Source of the DNA: a virus
Strand: one strand, 5' to 3'
IMG/VR virus record: IMGVR_UViG_3300005563_000105
Span: 1 to 22,606 of that record
DNA: 22,606 nt
Shown here: in pieces, positions 5,300 through 12,063 of the stretch
How the letters are laid out: each line of letters begins with the position of its first letter
Position numbering within the stretch: the first letter of the stretch is position 1
The notes under the pieces: model-generated
Told to the model about the DNA's origin: nothing
Database searches by the model: none
Seen by the model: the letters and a program-made list of their open reading frames with translations, nothing else
Made by a program: the position numbers and the translations under genes

Positions 5300-5695
5300 A
5301 TGTGGAAAATGTTTTTAGATGACATTCGTATTGCAACAAAGGTCAGTCCGTACTATCATGACTGTGTGACAGTCCGATCCTACGATGAAGCTGTCATATT
5401 GATGGAGAAGGACGGATGCCCTTCGTTTATTGCATTTGATCATGACCTTGCAGAAGATCACTATGCACCTACTAATCCTAAGTACAAACCTCCGTCGCAA
5501 TCTGGTACTGGATACGATCTAGCTCATTGGATCGTGTCGAAGGACCTGCAAGAGCGAGGAAATTTCATTCCAGACGATTTCAAGTATGCATGTCATTCTA
5601 TGAATCCGGCTGGAAAGGAAAATATCATGAAGCTGTTGGATTCTTATCTCGCATTTAAACGTGAAGAAAACTGTAGAAAGGCTTGTTCATTATGA
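5300..5695 (+). CDS. Cyclic-phosphate-processing receiver-domain (cREC) protein
   Basis: The single domain (131 aa) matches the phage and bacterial family of receiver-like proteins predicted to process 2',3'-cyclic phosphate ends of cleaved RNA. FLDDIR (5-10) carries the paired aspartates. FIAFDHDL (43-50) gives the FDHDL motif, GYDLAHWIV (71-79) the central helix, and CHSMNPAGKENI (98-109) the HSxNP motif. These acidic and histidine residues would hold metal and phosphate. The activity is predicted for the family rather than proved. The ATG at 5300 is preferred over the GTG at 5291 because of the spacing to AGGA (5286-5289). It lies near the tRNA genes, and a T4-type RNA ligase is encoded at the end of the window, consistent with RNA repair. 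The next gene overlaps its stop as ATGA. Confidence 0.8.
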   Translation: MWKMFLDDIRIATKVSPYYHDCVTVRSYDEAVILMEKDGCPSFIAFDHDLAEDHYAPTNPKYKPPSQSGTGYDLAHWIVSKDLQERGNFIPDDFKYACHSMNPAGKENIMKLLDSYLAFKREENCRKACSL

Positions 5696-5874
5696 TCTGG
5701 TTAATTATTATTTTTGCTAGTCTCATTTTGTCATTCGTCGTGGCTCTTGTTTGGATTGTGGCTGAATACAAGGGCTGGCAAAGAGGATTTGCTAAAGCAA
5801 CCGAAATCGATGATGTTCATATTGAACAATTGAATAAACTCATTGACAGACTGAATAAACGACAAGGATCGTAA
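5692..5874 (+). CDS. Small one-pass membrane protein (60 aa)
   Basis: Residues 2-24 (IWLIIIFASLILSFVVALVW onward) form one long membrane helix. A short amphipathic tail follows with heptad-like leucine and isoleucine spacing (IDDVHIEQLNKLIDRLNKRQ), suggesting dimerisation through a coiled coil in the cytoplasm. The ATG overlaps the previous stop (ATGA), which implies translational coupling; AAAGG at 5677-5681 is the likely ribosome site. The layout resembles small spanin- or holin-sized proteins, but no lysis gene lies next to it and no function is assigned. Confidence 0.68.
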   Translation: MIWLIIIFASLILSFVVALVWIVAEYKGWQRGFAKATEIDDVHIEQLNKLIDRLNKRQGS

Positions 5875-5879
5875 ACATA

Positions 5880-6083
5880 ATGGCTAAAGTATCGAAGAAG
5901 TTTGTTGACCTATACGAAAATGAATTTCGCAAGGAAGTTCTAGATCGTGTGAAACAAATCGATGAATCCGAGGAACAAGACTGGTATTCATTGACTCTTG
6001 GTTGGGCGATTGCAAAGGGGTTGACGCCCGGAAAAGCACACGATTGGTCCCGCTATGCTCGCTATGAGAGGCACTACGAGTAA
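5880..6083 (+). CDS. Small hypothetical protein (67 aa)
   Basis: This is a soluble protein of predicted helical content (KKFVDLYENEFRKEVLDRVK, then WYSLTLGWAIAKGLTPGKAH) ending in an aromatic, charged stretch (HDWSRYARYERHYE). No domain is recognised. AAGGA about 11 bases upstream supports the start at 5880. It is the last gene before the promoter and inverted repeat at 6114-6158 and probably closes the operon that begins with the receiver-domain gene. Confidence 0.62.
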   Translation: MAKVSKKFVDLYENEFRKEVLDRVKQIDESEEQDWYSLTLGWAIAKGLTPGKAHDWSRYARYERHYE

Positions 6084-6113
6084 AGTCATTGTTTTATAAG
6101 GGTTTTATGACTA

Positions 6114-6142
6114 TTGACTCAGGACTGGTATTCATGTATAAT
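6114..6142 (+). promoter_or_regulatory. Sigma70-type promoter, TTGACT-17-TATAAT
   Basis: The -35 box is TTGACT (6114-6119) and the -10 box TATAAT (6137-6142), with the ideal 17-base spacing. Transcription should begin near 6149, giving a leader of about 28 bases to the ATG at 6177. The whole promoter lies inside the inverted repeat at 6114-6158. Confidence 0.85.
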
Positions 6143-6158
6143 GCTAGTTCTGAGTCAA
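6114..6158 (+). repeat. 16-bp inverted repeat enclosing a promoter
   Basis: The left arm TTGACTCAGGACTGGT (6114-6129) pairs with the right arm GCTAGTTCTGAGTCAA (6143-6158) along all 16 positions when three G-U pairs are allowed; 13 are Watson-Crick pairs. The 13-base loop contains the -10 box. In transcripts reading through from the upstream operon this would form a strong hairpin. Transcripts from the internal promoter would lack the left arm. As DNA it could be an operator. No T run follows, so it is not a classical intrinsic terminator. Confidence 0.75.
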
Positions 6159-6176
6159 ACTTTAGATGAGTAAATA

Positions 6177-7283
6177 ATGGCTAAAGCGAAAGAAGGAAAA
6201 GGCAAGCCGGTTTATGTCTCCTACATTTTGGGAGCAGAACCCGAATTCAAGCAAGACGAAGAAGTAACAAAACTCCAATTGATCGAATCTCTGAATTGGT
6301 ACAACATGGCCAAGGACGAGAAAGATGCCAAAAAATATCTGCTGGATTCTCTGAAGAATTCCGGTGTCGATAAGAAAATCATTTCCGCATTCTCCAACAT
6401 CAATGATTCCGATTGTGTGACTGTCGGCTTCCTGAGCCGCATGATTACGCGCGGCGCGGTCCTTTCTGAAAAGGATCGTGAAACGTTCGACTGTGGTCTG
6501 ACGGGTCTGATTGCGGCTGCTGAATCCATCGTGGAAGAAAAGAAGCCCGAAGCCGAAAACAAGCCTGTTGTGTCCGTGCAGGACTACATCAAAGCGCAAG
6601 CTGCGCGAGTGATTGGTGAATTTGAATCGATTCTGGATTCGAAGGACTATAAGACCAACGTCAAGGAACTTCTGCTGAATCATAAAGTGAAGGGACCGCA
6701 AGCGAAGCATGTCCTCGTTTGGGTCGATGCGAAGCTGAAGGAATTCCAAGACGTTCAGAAGTCGAAGGACGATCAAATCAAGGAAGGATATTCGAACTAC
6801 AGCAAAGCGCAGTTGAAAGCTGTCGTGAAGTGGTTGGAATCTCTTAAGGATTCGATCAACGAAATCGTGCAAGTCACGAAGGCTGGTCGCAAGCCCCGCG
6901 CGAAGAAACAGAAGTCCGCGGCTCAAGTCGTTGGTGCTGTCAAGTATCTGAAGTCCGAGCCGTCACTGAAAGTTGTCTCGCTCGATCCGACTCAGATCGT
7001 TGGCGCTTTGCAACTCTGGGTCTTCAATGTGAAGACGCGGAAGCTTGGAGTCTTCAATGCAATGGACGGACAGGGTTTGACTGTGAAGGGAACGACTGTC
7101 AAAAGCTACGATGAAACGAAGTCGTTTGCGAAGACGATTCGGAAACCCGAAGTCAAGCTTCCTGAGTTGCTGAAAGCGGGGAAAGTCGCGCTCCGTCATT
7201 TCATGGATGAAATCAAAGCGAAACAATCGACCCTGAAGGGTCGTCTGAATGGTGATGTTCTTCTTGTGAGGGTTGTCAAATGA
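6177..7283 (+). CDS. Conserved phage hypothetical protein (368 aa)
   Basis: This is a soluble, highly charged protein of unknown function, resembling a hypothetical protein widespread in T4-like phages, including those of cyanobacteria. The recognisable part is the C-terminal third. A basic KAGRKPRAKK segment (235-244) is followed by VKYLKSEPSLKVVSLDPTQ, then IVGALQLWVFNVKTRKLGVF (274-293), VKGTTVKSYDE and KTIRKPEVKLPELL. The N-terminal half is helical and acidic. The lack of membrane segments and the basic hinge suggest a nucleic-acid-associated or scaffold-like role, but this is inference. It lies directly behind the strong promoter at 6114-6142 and uses more G/C-ending codons than the endonuclease genes, consistent with high expression. 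The next gene overlaps its stop as ATGA. Confidence 0.8.
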   Translation: MAKAKEGKGKPVYVSYILGAEPEFKQDEEVTKLQLIESLNWYNMAKDEKDAKKYLLDSLKNSGVDKKIISAFSNINDSDCVTVGFLSRMITRGAVLSEKDRETFDCGLTGLIAAAESIVEEKKPEAENKPVVSVQDYIKAQAARVIGEFESILDSKDYKTNVKELLLNHKVKGPQAKHVLVWVDAKLKEFQDVQKSKDDQIKEGYSNYSKAQLKAVVKWLESLKDSINEIVQVTKAGRKPRAKKQKSAAQVVGAVKYLKSEPSLKVVSLDPTQIVGALQLWVFNVKTRKLGVFNAMDGQGLTVKGTTVKSYDETKSFAKTIRKPEVKLPELLKAGKVALRHFMDEIKAKQSTLKGRLNGDVLLVRVVK

Positions 7284-7435
7284 TTTTTAAACTGCTACTT
7301 AATATCTACAAACCGATTCTGTTGGCTGGTGCATGGATGACGTTCTCACCTCTTGGTGGATTCTGGCTCACGCTCCTAAACACGGTCATAGTTTACGGTA
7401 CGCTCGCTAGTGCGATCCTGTATTGGGTGAAGTGA
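7280..7435 (+). CDS. Small two-pass membrane protein (51 aa)
   Basis: Two hydrophobic segments are separated by a short turn: about residues 4-21 (KLLLNIYKPILLAGAWMT) and 28-48 (FWLTLLNTVIVYGTLASAIL). The start ATG overlaps the stop of the 368-aa gene (ATGA), so translation is probably coupled. The stop lies one base before the phosphoesterase start. The size and two-helix hairpin are holin-like, but no endolysin is nearby, so a lysis role is not claimed. Confidence 0.68.
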   Translation: MIFKLLLNIYKPILLAGAWMTFSPLGGFWLTLLNTVIVYGTLASAILYWVK

Positions 7436-7436
7436 T

Positions 7437-8006
7437 ATGATTTTCTTCACTAGTGATACACATTTTGGTCACGCTAATGTGATCAGGTATTCGAATCGTC
7501 CATTCAAAGATGCAAGAGAAATGGATGATGAGATGATTAAACGATGGAATGCGACAGTCGGTAATAATGATGTTGTTTACCACTTGGGTGACTTTGCATT
7601 CGCCCAGCCCGATAGGATCGATGTGATCCTACGTCAGTTGAACGGACACAAGCATTTTCTTAACGGTAATCATGACAAGACGATGAGGAAGCTTGATCTG
7701 AAGCAATATTTCGAAACTGTGGGTGACTATAGAGAAATCAATGTGCCGGATAAGGATGGTCCATATCATGAGAAACAGATGATCGTGATGTGTCACTATC
7801 CGATGATTAGCTGGAACAAGGCGCATCATGGCTCTTGGATGCTTCACGGGCATTGCCACCACAATCTGAAGTACCCATTCCGTGGTCGTATTGTTGACGT
7901 TGGCGTAGATGGCTGGGACTATAAACCTGTCTCCTACGACCAGATCAAAGAACATATGAAGAAGGTTACCGATCCCGAATTTTTGGATCATCATAAAGGC
8001 GAATGA
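7437..8006 (+). CDS. Calcineurin-like metallophosphoesterase
   Basis: This is a metal-dependent phosphoesterase with the full set of family motifs in order: SDTHFGH (6-12), HLGDFAF (49-55), GNHD (77-80), CHYP (119-122) and HGHCHH (137-142). These supply the aspartates, histidines and asparagine that hold two metal ions. The length (189 aa) fits the compact phage and bacterial branch that hydrolyses phosphomonoesters or diesters. The substrate cannot be read from the sequence; removal of phosphate or cyclic phosphate from nucleotides or RNA ends would fit the nearby receiver-domain protein and distant RNA ligase, as inference. It begins one base after the stop of the small membrane gene. Confidence 0.93.
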   Translation: MIFFTSDTHFGHANVIRYSNRPFKDAREMDDEMIKRWNATVGNNDVVYHLGDFAFAQPDRIDVILRQLNGHKHFLNGNHDKTMRKLDLKQYFETVGDYREINVPDKDGPYHEKQMIVMCHYPMISWNKAHHGSWMLHGHCHHNLKYPFRGRIVDVGVDGWDYKPVSYDQIKEHMKKVTDPEFLDHHKGE

Positions 8007-8009
8007 ATA

Positions 8010-8390
8010 ATGAATTTCTACATGATCAGAATTGTAAAACATCCTGAATTGTATGTTGGTAAGAGTCATGTATCATATGCTATTCGGTGCGATCAAGACC
8101 TACAAGATGAAATGAATCGGACGGACAACTATGGCCCGAAACGATACGGCTGGAAGACTAAGACGGAATGCCTGATCAATCCGCACGGTGACGGACCAAT
8201 ATGGTTCACGAAAGAGAAAATGGCTAAAGTCTGGACCACCGCCGTTTCTGTGAAAAAAATATTGTCGTACTGTCATTATGATAAAGTTGTGCCTGGCACC
8301 TTCGATGAATTCGAAATCGTGAAAGTTGAAGATGGCGTTACTACTTTCATCCCCGCAACCGAGTTTTATAACAACTGGAAAAATTACTAA
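8010..8390 (+). CDS. Hypothetical protein (126 aa)
   Basis: This is a soluble protein without a recognised domain. It begins MNFYMIRIVKHPELYVGKSH and has an aromatic and charged middle (NYGPKRYGWKTKTECLI, then GPIWFTKEKMAKVWTTAVSV), with a beta-rich, acidic end (FDEFEIVKVEDGVTTFIPAT). The order of elements, in which a value with an N-terminal strand is followed by an IWFTKEKMAKVW helix, resembles small phage proteins that annotate displayed values, but this gives no function. The start at 8010 has AAAGGCGA upstream and lies three bases after the phosphoesterase stop, so the genes probably share a message. Confidence 0.7.
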   Translation: MNFYMIRIVKHPELYVGKSHVSYAIRCDQDLQDEMNRTDNYGPKRYGWKTKTECLINPHGDGPIWFTKEKMAKVWTTAVSVKKILSYCHYDKVVPGTFDEFEIVKVEDGVTTFIPATEFYNNWKNY

Positions 8391-8391
8391 T

Positions 8392-8592
8392 ATGCGACCG
8401 TACTATAGCAGTTTTATTTTTTCTGGCATCATGTTTGTGATGCTGTTTCTCAGCATGGCCAACACGCATCCTGTGAATGAAGTCCTAGCAATTCTTCAAT
8501 GTGCCTGTTTGTGGGTCACTTTGGGATTTGAAGAATGGTCTCATGAAGTCACGAAGCAACGGCTAGCCCTCAGAAAGGAAGATGAAGTATGA
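8392..8592 (+). CDS. Small two-pass membrane protein (66 aa)
   Basis: Two hydrophobic segments are visible: about residues 7-24 (SFIFSGIMFVMLFLSMAN) and 29-47 (VNEVLAILQCACLWVTLGF). A charged cytoplasmic tail follows (EEWSHEVTKQRLALRKEDEV). The ATG at 8392, one base after the preceding stop, is preferred to an in-frame ATG at 8326 lying inside the previous gene. The stop overlaps the next start (ATGA). Function is unknown. Confidence 0.66.
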   Translation: MRPYYSSFIFSGIMFVMLFLSMANTHPVNEVLAILQCACLWVTLGFEEWSHEVTKQRLALRKEDEV

Positions 8593-8810
8593 AAGTGAAA
8601 GACGCAATCGAAATGCTTCAGAAATGTGATTCCGAGGCTGAAGTTGTTCTATCCAGCGATGCGGAGGGAAATGGATTTTTACCACTTGCATCATATTGGG
8701 AATGTTTTTACATAGAAACAGGTGATGGTTACGAAGTCGATGCCCGCTGCAAATCTGATTTCGAAGAAGATGACCATGCAAAACCTGCTGTCGTTCTTTG
8801 GCCAATCTGA
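8589..8810 (+). CDS. Conserved small phage protein (73 aa)
   Basis: The N-terminus VKDAIEMLQKCDSEAEVVLS and the DAEGNGFLPLAS segment follow a pattern seen in many small phage and bacterial proteins: a helix, then VVLSSDAEGNGF, then an aromatic middle and a C-terminal VVLWP strand (residues 68-72). The biochemical role of this family is not known to me. The start is coupled to the preceding stop (ATGA), with AGGAAG shortly upstream. The residues are mostly acidic and soluble, with no membrane segment. Confidence 0.72.
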   Translation: MKVKDAIEMLQKCDSEAEVVLSSDAEGNGFLPLASYWECFYIETGDGYEVDARCKSDFEEDDHAKPAVVLWPI

Positions 8811-8825
8811 AAAGGATAAATGAGA

Positions 8826-9032
8826 ATGCTTAGGAAATTCGTCATTGGATTCATTGCTTTTGTTTTCGTTTTGATTATCTGCTGGTTTGGACTAATTGGT
8901 TATGTAGGATACAAAGCCGCAACCTCAGTCCAAGATAAAGGCATTAGTGGTGTTGTGCAGGATTTGTGGTGTGGCAAAACTTCGAATTGCCAACTTCCAA
9001 CTTTGCCAGCAAACGATAGCAATAAGAAGTAA
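8826..9032 (+). CDS. Small membrane-anchored protein with periplasmic tail (68 aa)
   Basis: One long hydrophobic helix, IGFIAFVFVLIICWFGLIGY, lies near the N-terminus. A short polar tail follows with two cysteines (LWCGKTSNCQLP) six residues apart, able to form a disulfide in the periplasm. The ATG at 8826 has the better spacing to AGGA (8813-8816); the ATG at 8820 would add two residues. It ends 35 bases before the AAA+ gene and is the last of this run of membrane genes. Function is unknown. Confidence 0.66.
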   Translation: MLRKFVIGFIAFVFVLIICWFGLIGYVGYKAATSVQDKGISGVVQDLWCGKTSNCQLPTLPANDSNKK

Positions 9033-9067
9033 ACTACTGAAATATTAAAAGGAAAGGATTCAAACAA

Positions 9068-10219
9068 GTGACTTATTTTATTCGTAATGGCTCTCAGTTT
9101 TCGGTAACTGATGAAGCGAATATTGATCTTCACAACAAGCTTCCGGCTGGAAACTATGTTGTGAAATTTCACCCGCAGTCTGGTTTCTATCTTGAGAAGG
9201 TTGACAACTTCGTTCTGCCGACCAAGATTTATGGTGATATCAATGGCTATATGGATCGCATCATTTCCACGTTCTTTAGCCGAGAAAATTCAACTGGCGT
9301 TCTTCTAGAAGGTGAGAAGGGTTCTGGTAAGACTCTGCTGGCTAAGGCTCTCGCAATGAAGCTTGCAAAAGAACACAAGATGCCGACTCTAATCCTGAAT
9401 GCTGCATTCGCTGGTGATGCATTTAACAAGTTTGTTCAAAACATCGATCAACCCGCAATGATGCTTTTCGATGAATTCGAGAAGGTCTATCGCGGCGATT
9501 ACGATGATCCCGATAACAACGACCTCATGTCCCTGGCTCAACAAGCCGCAAATGGCGAGACTGGTGGCGCCCAAGGAAATCTTTTGACCCTGTTCGATGG
9601 TGTCTTCCCGACTCGTAAGCTGTTTGTTCTGACAGTGAACAACAGATATGCTGTCAACAGCCACCTGAAAAACCGTCCGGGCCGCATCTATTACATGATT
9701 ACGTTTGAGGGACTGGATGAGAATTTTCTTCGTCAGTATTGCGACGAAAATCTTCGCGATGATCTTAAGCAATACATCAACAAAATCGTGGCTATCTCCA
9801 AATCCGTTGATCGCTTCAACTTCGACATGCTGAAAGCACTGGTTGAAGAAATGAATCGCTATGGTGAGAATCCTAGAGATGCTGTCAAAATGTTGAACAT
9901 CAATCCGGACCTCAACTATAGAACTCGCTACAACTGCACCTATTTCGATGAAAATGGGCAGGAAGTACCGCAGAAGGAACACGACACGCCTGTTTGGGGT
10001 GGCGATCCGCGTCAAGGCGTCTACATTGAAATGACTCACATGAAAACCAAGAAGGAATCCGGTTGGATTGTGTATGACTTCAAGCAAGATGACTTCGTTA
10101 AGTTTGATATGGAGTCTCAGAAACTCTATTACAAGAATGCGAAAGGACAGCAACTTGTCTTGAGCAGACAGGAAATTCGAGATTATTCTAGCAATTTTGG
10201 TTACGATAATCTCGTTTAA
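9068..10219 (+). CDS. AAA+ ATPase
   Basis: This is an ATP-driven remodelling protein. The Walker A motif GEKGSGKT is at 82-89 and Walker B MMLFDEFEK at 131-139 (D135, E136). A sensor-1-like TVNN is at 189-192, and an arginine-finger candidate segment KNRPGR is at 201-206. These features place it in the classical AAA clade (FtsH, CDC48 or BCS1 type) rather than among helicases. Residues 1-60 form a separate N-terminal domain. Residues about 285-383 form a C-terminal beta-rich domain (PVWGGDPRQGVYIEM, SGWIVYDFKQDDFVKF) with no zinc-protease HExxH motif, so it is not an FtsH protease itself. The GTG start has AAGGA nine bases upstream. It is followed by a one-pass coiled-coil protein and an SPFH protein, suggesting that it works on a membrane scaffold. 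Confidence 0.88.
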   Translation: MTYFIRNGSQFSVTDEANIDLHNKLPAGNYVVKFHPQSGFYLEKVDNFVLPTKIYGDINGYMDRIISTFFSRENSTGVLLEGEKGSGKTLLAKALAMKLAKEHKMPTLILNAAFAGDAFNKFVQNIDQPAMMLFDEFEKVYRGDYDDPDNNDLMSLAQQAANGETGGAQGNLLTLFDGVFPTRKLFVLTVNNRYAVNSHLKNRPGRIYYMITFEGLDENFLRQYCDENLRDDLKQYINKIVAISKSVDRFNFDMLKALVEEMNRYGENPRDAVKMLNINPDLNYRTRYNCTYFDENGQEVPQKEHDTPVWGGDPRQGVYIEMTHMKTKKESGWIVYDFKQDDFVKFDMESQKLYYKNAKGQQLVLSRQEIRDYSSNFGYDNLV

Positions 10220-10238
10220 TAAACAGGAGGCAGTTCAT

Positions 10239-10493
10239 ATGGCATTACTTAGATTGATTGAGTTTATCTTGGTTGTTGGTGGTGCTTACATCATCACCAC
10301 CCAAGTTATTTTCCCGCTGTTCGAAGGACGAGTTTTGTTTCCGTTCTTCAGGGAAAAGAAGTTTGTAGCAGAGTATCGTGAAGTAAAGCAAGAAGCAGCC
10401 GAACTTGAAATGAAAGCTGGAATTGAAGAAATTCGTAAATCTAATTCTGAAAAAGTGAAAGGTGAAAAAGATGGCTCAGATGCAACAAAGTAA
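10239..10493 (+). CDS. Membrane-anchored coiled-coil protein (84 aa)
   Basis: The hydrophobic segment at about residues 5-27 (RLIEFILVVGGAYIITTQVI) is followed by an aromatic and basic stretch (FEGRVLFPFFREKKF) and then a charged helix, EYREVKQEAAELEMKAGIEE, with coiled-coil character. A strong AGGAGG eight bases upstream fixes the start at 10239. Its 3' end overlaps the SPFH gene by 23 nt, so the two are translated together. Its place between the AAA+ and SPFH genes makes it a likely third subunit or adaptor; this is inference. Confidence 0.75.
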   Translation: MALLRLIEFILVVGGAYIITTQVIFPLFEGRVLFPFFREKKFVAEYREVKQEAAELEMKAGIEEIRKSNSEKVKGEKDGSDATK

Positions 10494-11730
10494 TTTCGAA
10501 AATCTCTTTAAGGTCCGCAACATCGTTCTGGCCTCGATTTTCGTTCTAGCACTTGTCGTTTCCCCGTTTGTCATTACGAATCTGTGGGAAAACGTCGATG
10601 CTCACGAAATCATGGTCGTTCAATCTCCGATTGATGGAACGCTGTCTGTCTATACCGATCCGGGCGTCAAGTGGCAGGGATTCGGTAAAGTCACGACCTA
10701 TCCAAGGCGAGCAACGTATGACTTCCTAGCCGGAAAAGGTAAGGACGAAGGCAATTCCAAGAAGCTTCGTTTCAATGATGGTGGACACGGAAATCTGTCG
10801 GGTTCTATCTCTTGGGAAATGCCTCTTGATACCAAGTCGATCATTGCAATTCATAAGACGTTTGGCTCTGCTGAAGGTGTCCAGCAACAAGCTGTCGCAA
10901 AGATGATTGATGCTGCTGTCTATCTGGCGGGACCGCTTATGTCTTCGACTGAATCCTCTGGAGAAAGACGTGCGGAATTGGTCCAGTACATCAACGACCA
11001 AGCTGAAAACGGAGTCTATGTGACCCGCGTCGTAGAGAAAGATGTAAAGGACTCTATGACTGGTGCTCTGAAGCGCGTTACTGCTACTGAAATCGTGCGT
11101 GATGAAAAGGGAAATCCGAAGCGCCAACAAGGATCGATTCTTGCTGACTTCAACATCAAATTGCTTCCGCTTTCTATCTCAGAACTGCGCTATGATGAAG
11201 TCGTAGAAAACCAGATCAAGCAACGTCAGGAAGCTACGACCCAAGTTCAAATCGCTCAAGCGAATTCGAAGAAAGCAGAGCAGGATGCATTGACGATTGA
11301 ATCGCAGGGTAAAGCTAAAGCTGCTGATGCAAAATGGAAACAAGAAACCATCAAAGCACAGGCTGTCACTGAAGCCCAGCAAAAGCTTGAAGTTGCTAGA
11401 CTAGCTGCACAGGAAGCCGAGCAATACAAGCGCGAACAAGTTCTTCGTGGTGAAGGTGATGCACAACGCCGTCAACTTGTTATGAACGCTGACGGAGCCT
11501 TGGATAAGAAGCTTGAGGCTTATGTAGAAGTCCAGAAAAATTGGGCAGAAGCATTCTCGAAATTTGGCGGACAGATGGTTCCGGGTGTTGTCATGGGCGG
11601 AAGCGCCTCTGGTAGTTCCGCTGCTGGAAATGCTCAAGGACTCGTTGAACTTCTGACAGCCAAAACTGCAAGGGATTTGGGAATGAATCTCGAAGTTGCA
11701 GGACAGAACGCAACAGCCAAGAAGAAGTAA
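10471..11730 (+). CDS. SPFH/band-7 (prohibitin-stomatin-HflK/C family) membrane protein
   Basis: This is an integral membrane scaffold protein. The N-terminal helix spans about 17-37 (NIVLASIFVLALVVSPFVIT). It is followed by NVDAHEIMVVQSPIDGTLSV and YTDPGVKWQG, the typical opening of an SPFH domain (about 40-250). A long alanine-, glutamine- and glutamate-rich coiled coil comes next (about 255-345, with KAKAADAKWKQETIKAQAVT and KREQVLRGEGDAQRRQ). The glycine/serine-rich tail GGSASGSSAAGNAQG precedes a short C-terminal helix. SPFH proteins such as HflK/HflC form large cages around FtsH in bacteria. The ATG at 10471 is preferred to a GTG at 10462 because AAGGTG lies six bases before it. The length (419 aa) matches HflK. 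A terminator follows. Confidence 0.88.
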   Translation: MAQMQQSNFENLFKVRNIVLASIFVLALVVSPFVITNLWENVDAHEIMVVQSPIDGTLSVYTDPGVKWQGFGKVTTYPRRATYDFLAGKGKDEGNSKKLRFNDGGHGNLSGSISWEMPLDTKSIIAIHKTFGSAEGVQQQAVAKMIDAAVYLAGPLMSSTESSGERRAELVQYINDQAENGVYVTRVVEKDVKDSMTGALKRVTATEIVRDEKGNPKRQQGSILADFNIKLLPLSISELRYDEVVENQIKQRQEATTQVQIAQANSKKAEQDALTIESQGKAKAADAKWKQETIKAQAVTEAQQKLEVARLAAQEAEQYKREQVLRGEGDAQRRQLVMNADGALDKKLEAYVEVQKNWAEAFSKFGGQMVPGVVMGGSASGSSAAGNAQGLVELLTAKTARDLGMNLEVAGQNATAKKK

Positions 11731-11753
11731 TTTGAAGTAACAGCAAATACAAA

Positions 11754-11792
11754 CCGACAAATAATAAAGCCGCCACTCGCGGCTTTTGTCGG
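11754..11792 (+). terminator. Rho-independent terminator after the SPFH gene
   Basis: The inner stem AAAGCCGC/GCGGCTTT (11766-11773 with 11779-11786) closes on the loop CACTC. An outer stem CCGACA/TGTCGG (11754-11759 with 11787-11792) extends it across a bulge. Four T residues at the base of the inner stem give a short U tract. It separates the AAA+/SPFH module from the gene at 11815. Confidence 0.78.
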
Positions 11793-11814
11793 GCTTGCAT
11801 ACTTGGAGAATTTT

Positions 11815-12063
11815 ATGAGTCGAAGGAAATTTAGCTGTCTTGACTGTAAGATCGATACCGGTAAAGCATTCGAACACTACATGTTGATTGACGAAACATG
11901 GAAAAAAATCCACGATTCAAAATTCGGAATGTTGTGTATCGGTTGTGCAGAACGTAGACTCGGCAGAAGATTGAATCATTCCGACTTTAATAGTAGCCAC
12001 GTCAACAATCCGAAGCTATATAATATGAGTGCTAGACTATTAGAGAGGATTAGAGCAAAATGA
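11815..12063 (+). CDS. Small zinc-finger-like conserved phage protein (82 aa)
   Basis: Two C-x2-C pairs, SCLDCKIDTGKAFEHY near the N-terminus and LCIGCAERRLGRRL in the middle, are spaced to bind one zinc ion. The pattern CLDC...Y.L.DE.W......LCIGCAERRLGR..N..DF is shared by a family of small bacterial and phage proteins of unknown function. The ATG at 11815, with GGAG six bases upstream, is preferred over a TTG at 11803. Its stop overlaps the next start by four bases. The fold suggests protein or nucleic-acid binding. Confidence 0.75.
   Translation: MSRRKFSCLDCKIDTGKAFEHYMLIDETWKKIHDSKFGMLCIGCAERRLGRRLNHSDFNSSHVNNPKLYNMSARLLERIRAK

Noticed and set aside
6084-6113. Classical terminator at AGTCAT...ATGACT before the promoter
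   Set aside because: The stem is only about six A/T-rich pairs with a long loop and no U tract; the 16-bp repeat just downstream is the stronger structure.
6162-6926. 254-codon open frame on the minus strand
   Set aside because: It lies opposite the conserved 368-aa gene that follows a strong promoter, and its product is a low-quality F/R/L-rich shadow without a ribosome site.
7280-7435. Holin for a lysis cassette
   Set aside because: It is a small two-helix membrane protein, but no endolysin or spanin pair is adjacent, so the size alone does not justify the name.
9389-10153. 254-codon open frame on the minus strand
   Set aside because: It is antisense to the AAA+ ATPase gene, with no promoter, ribosome site or motif.
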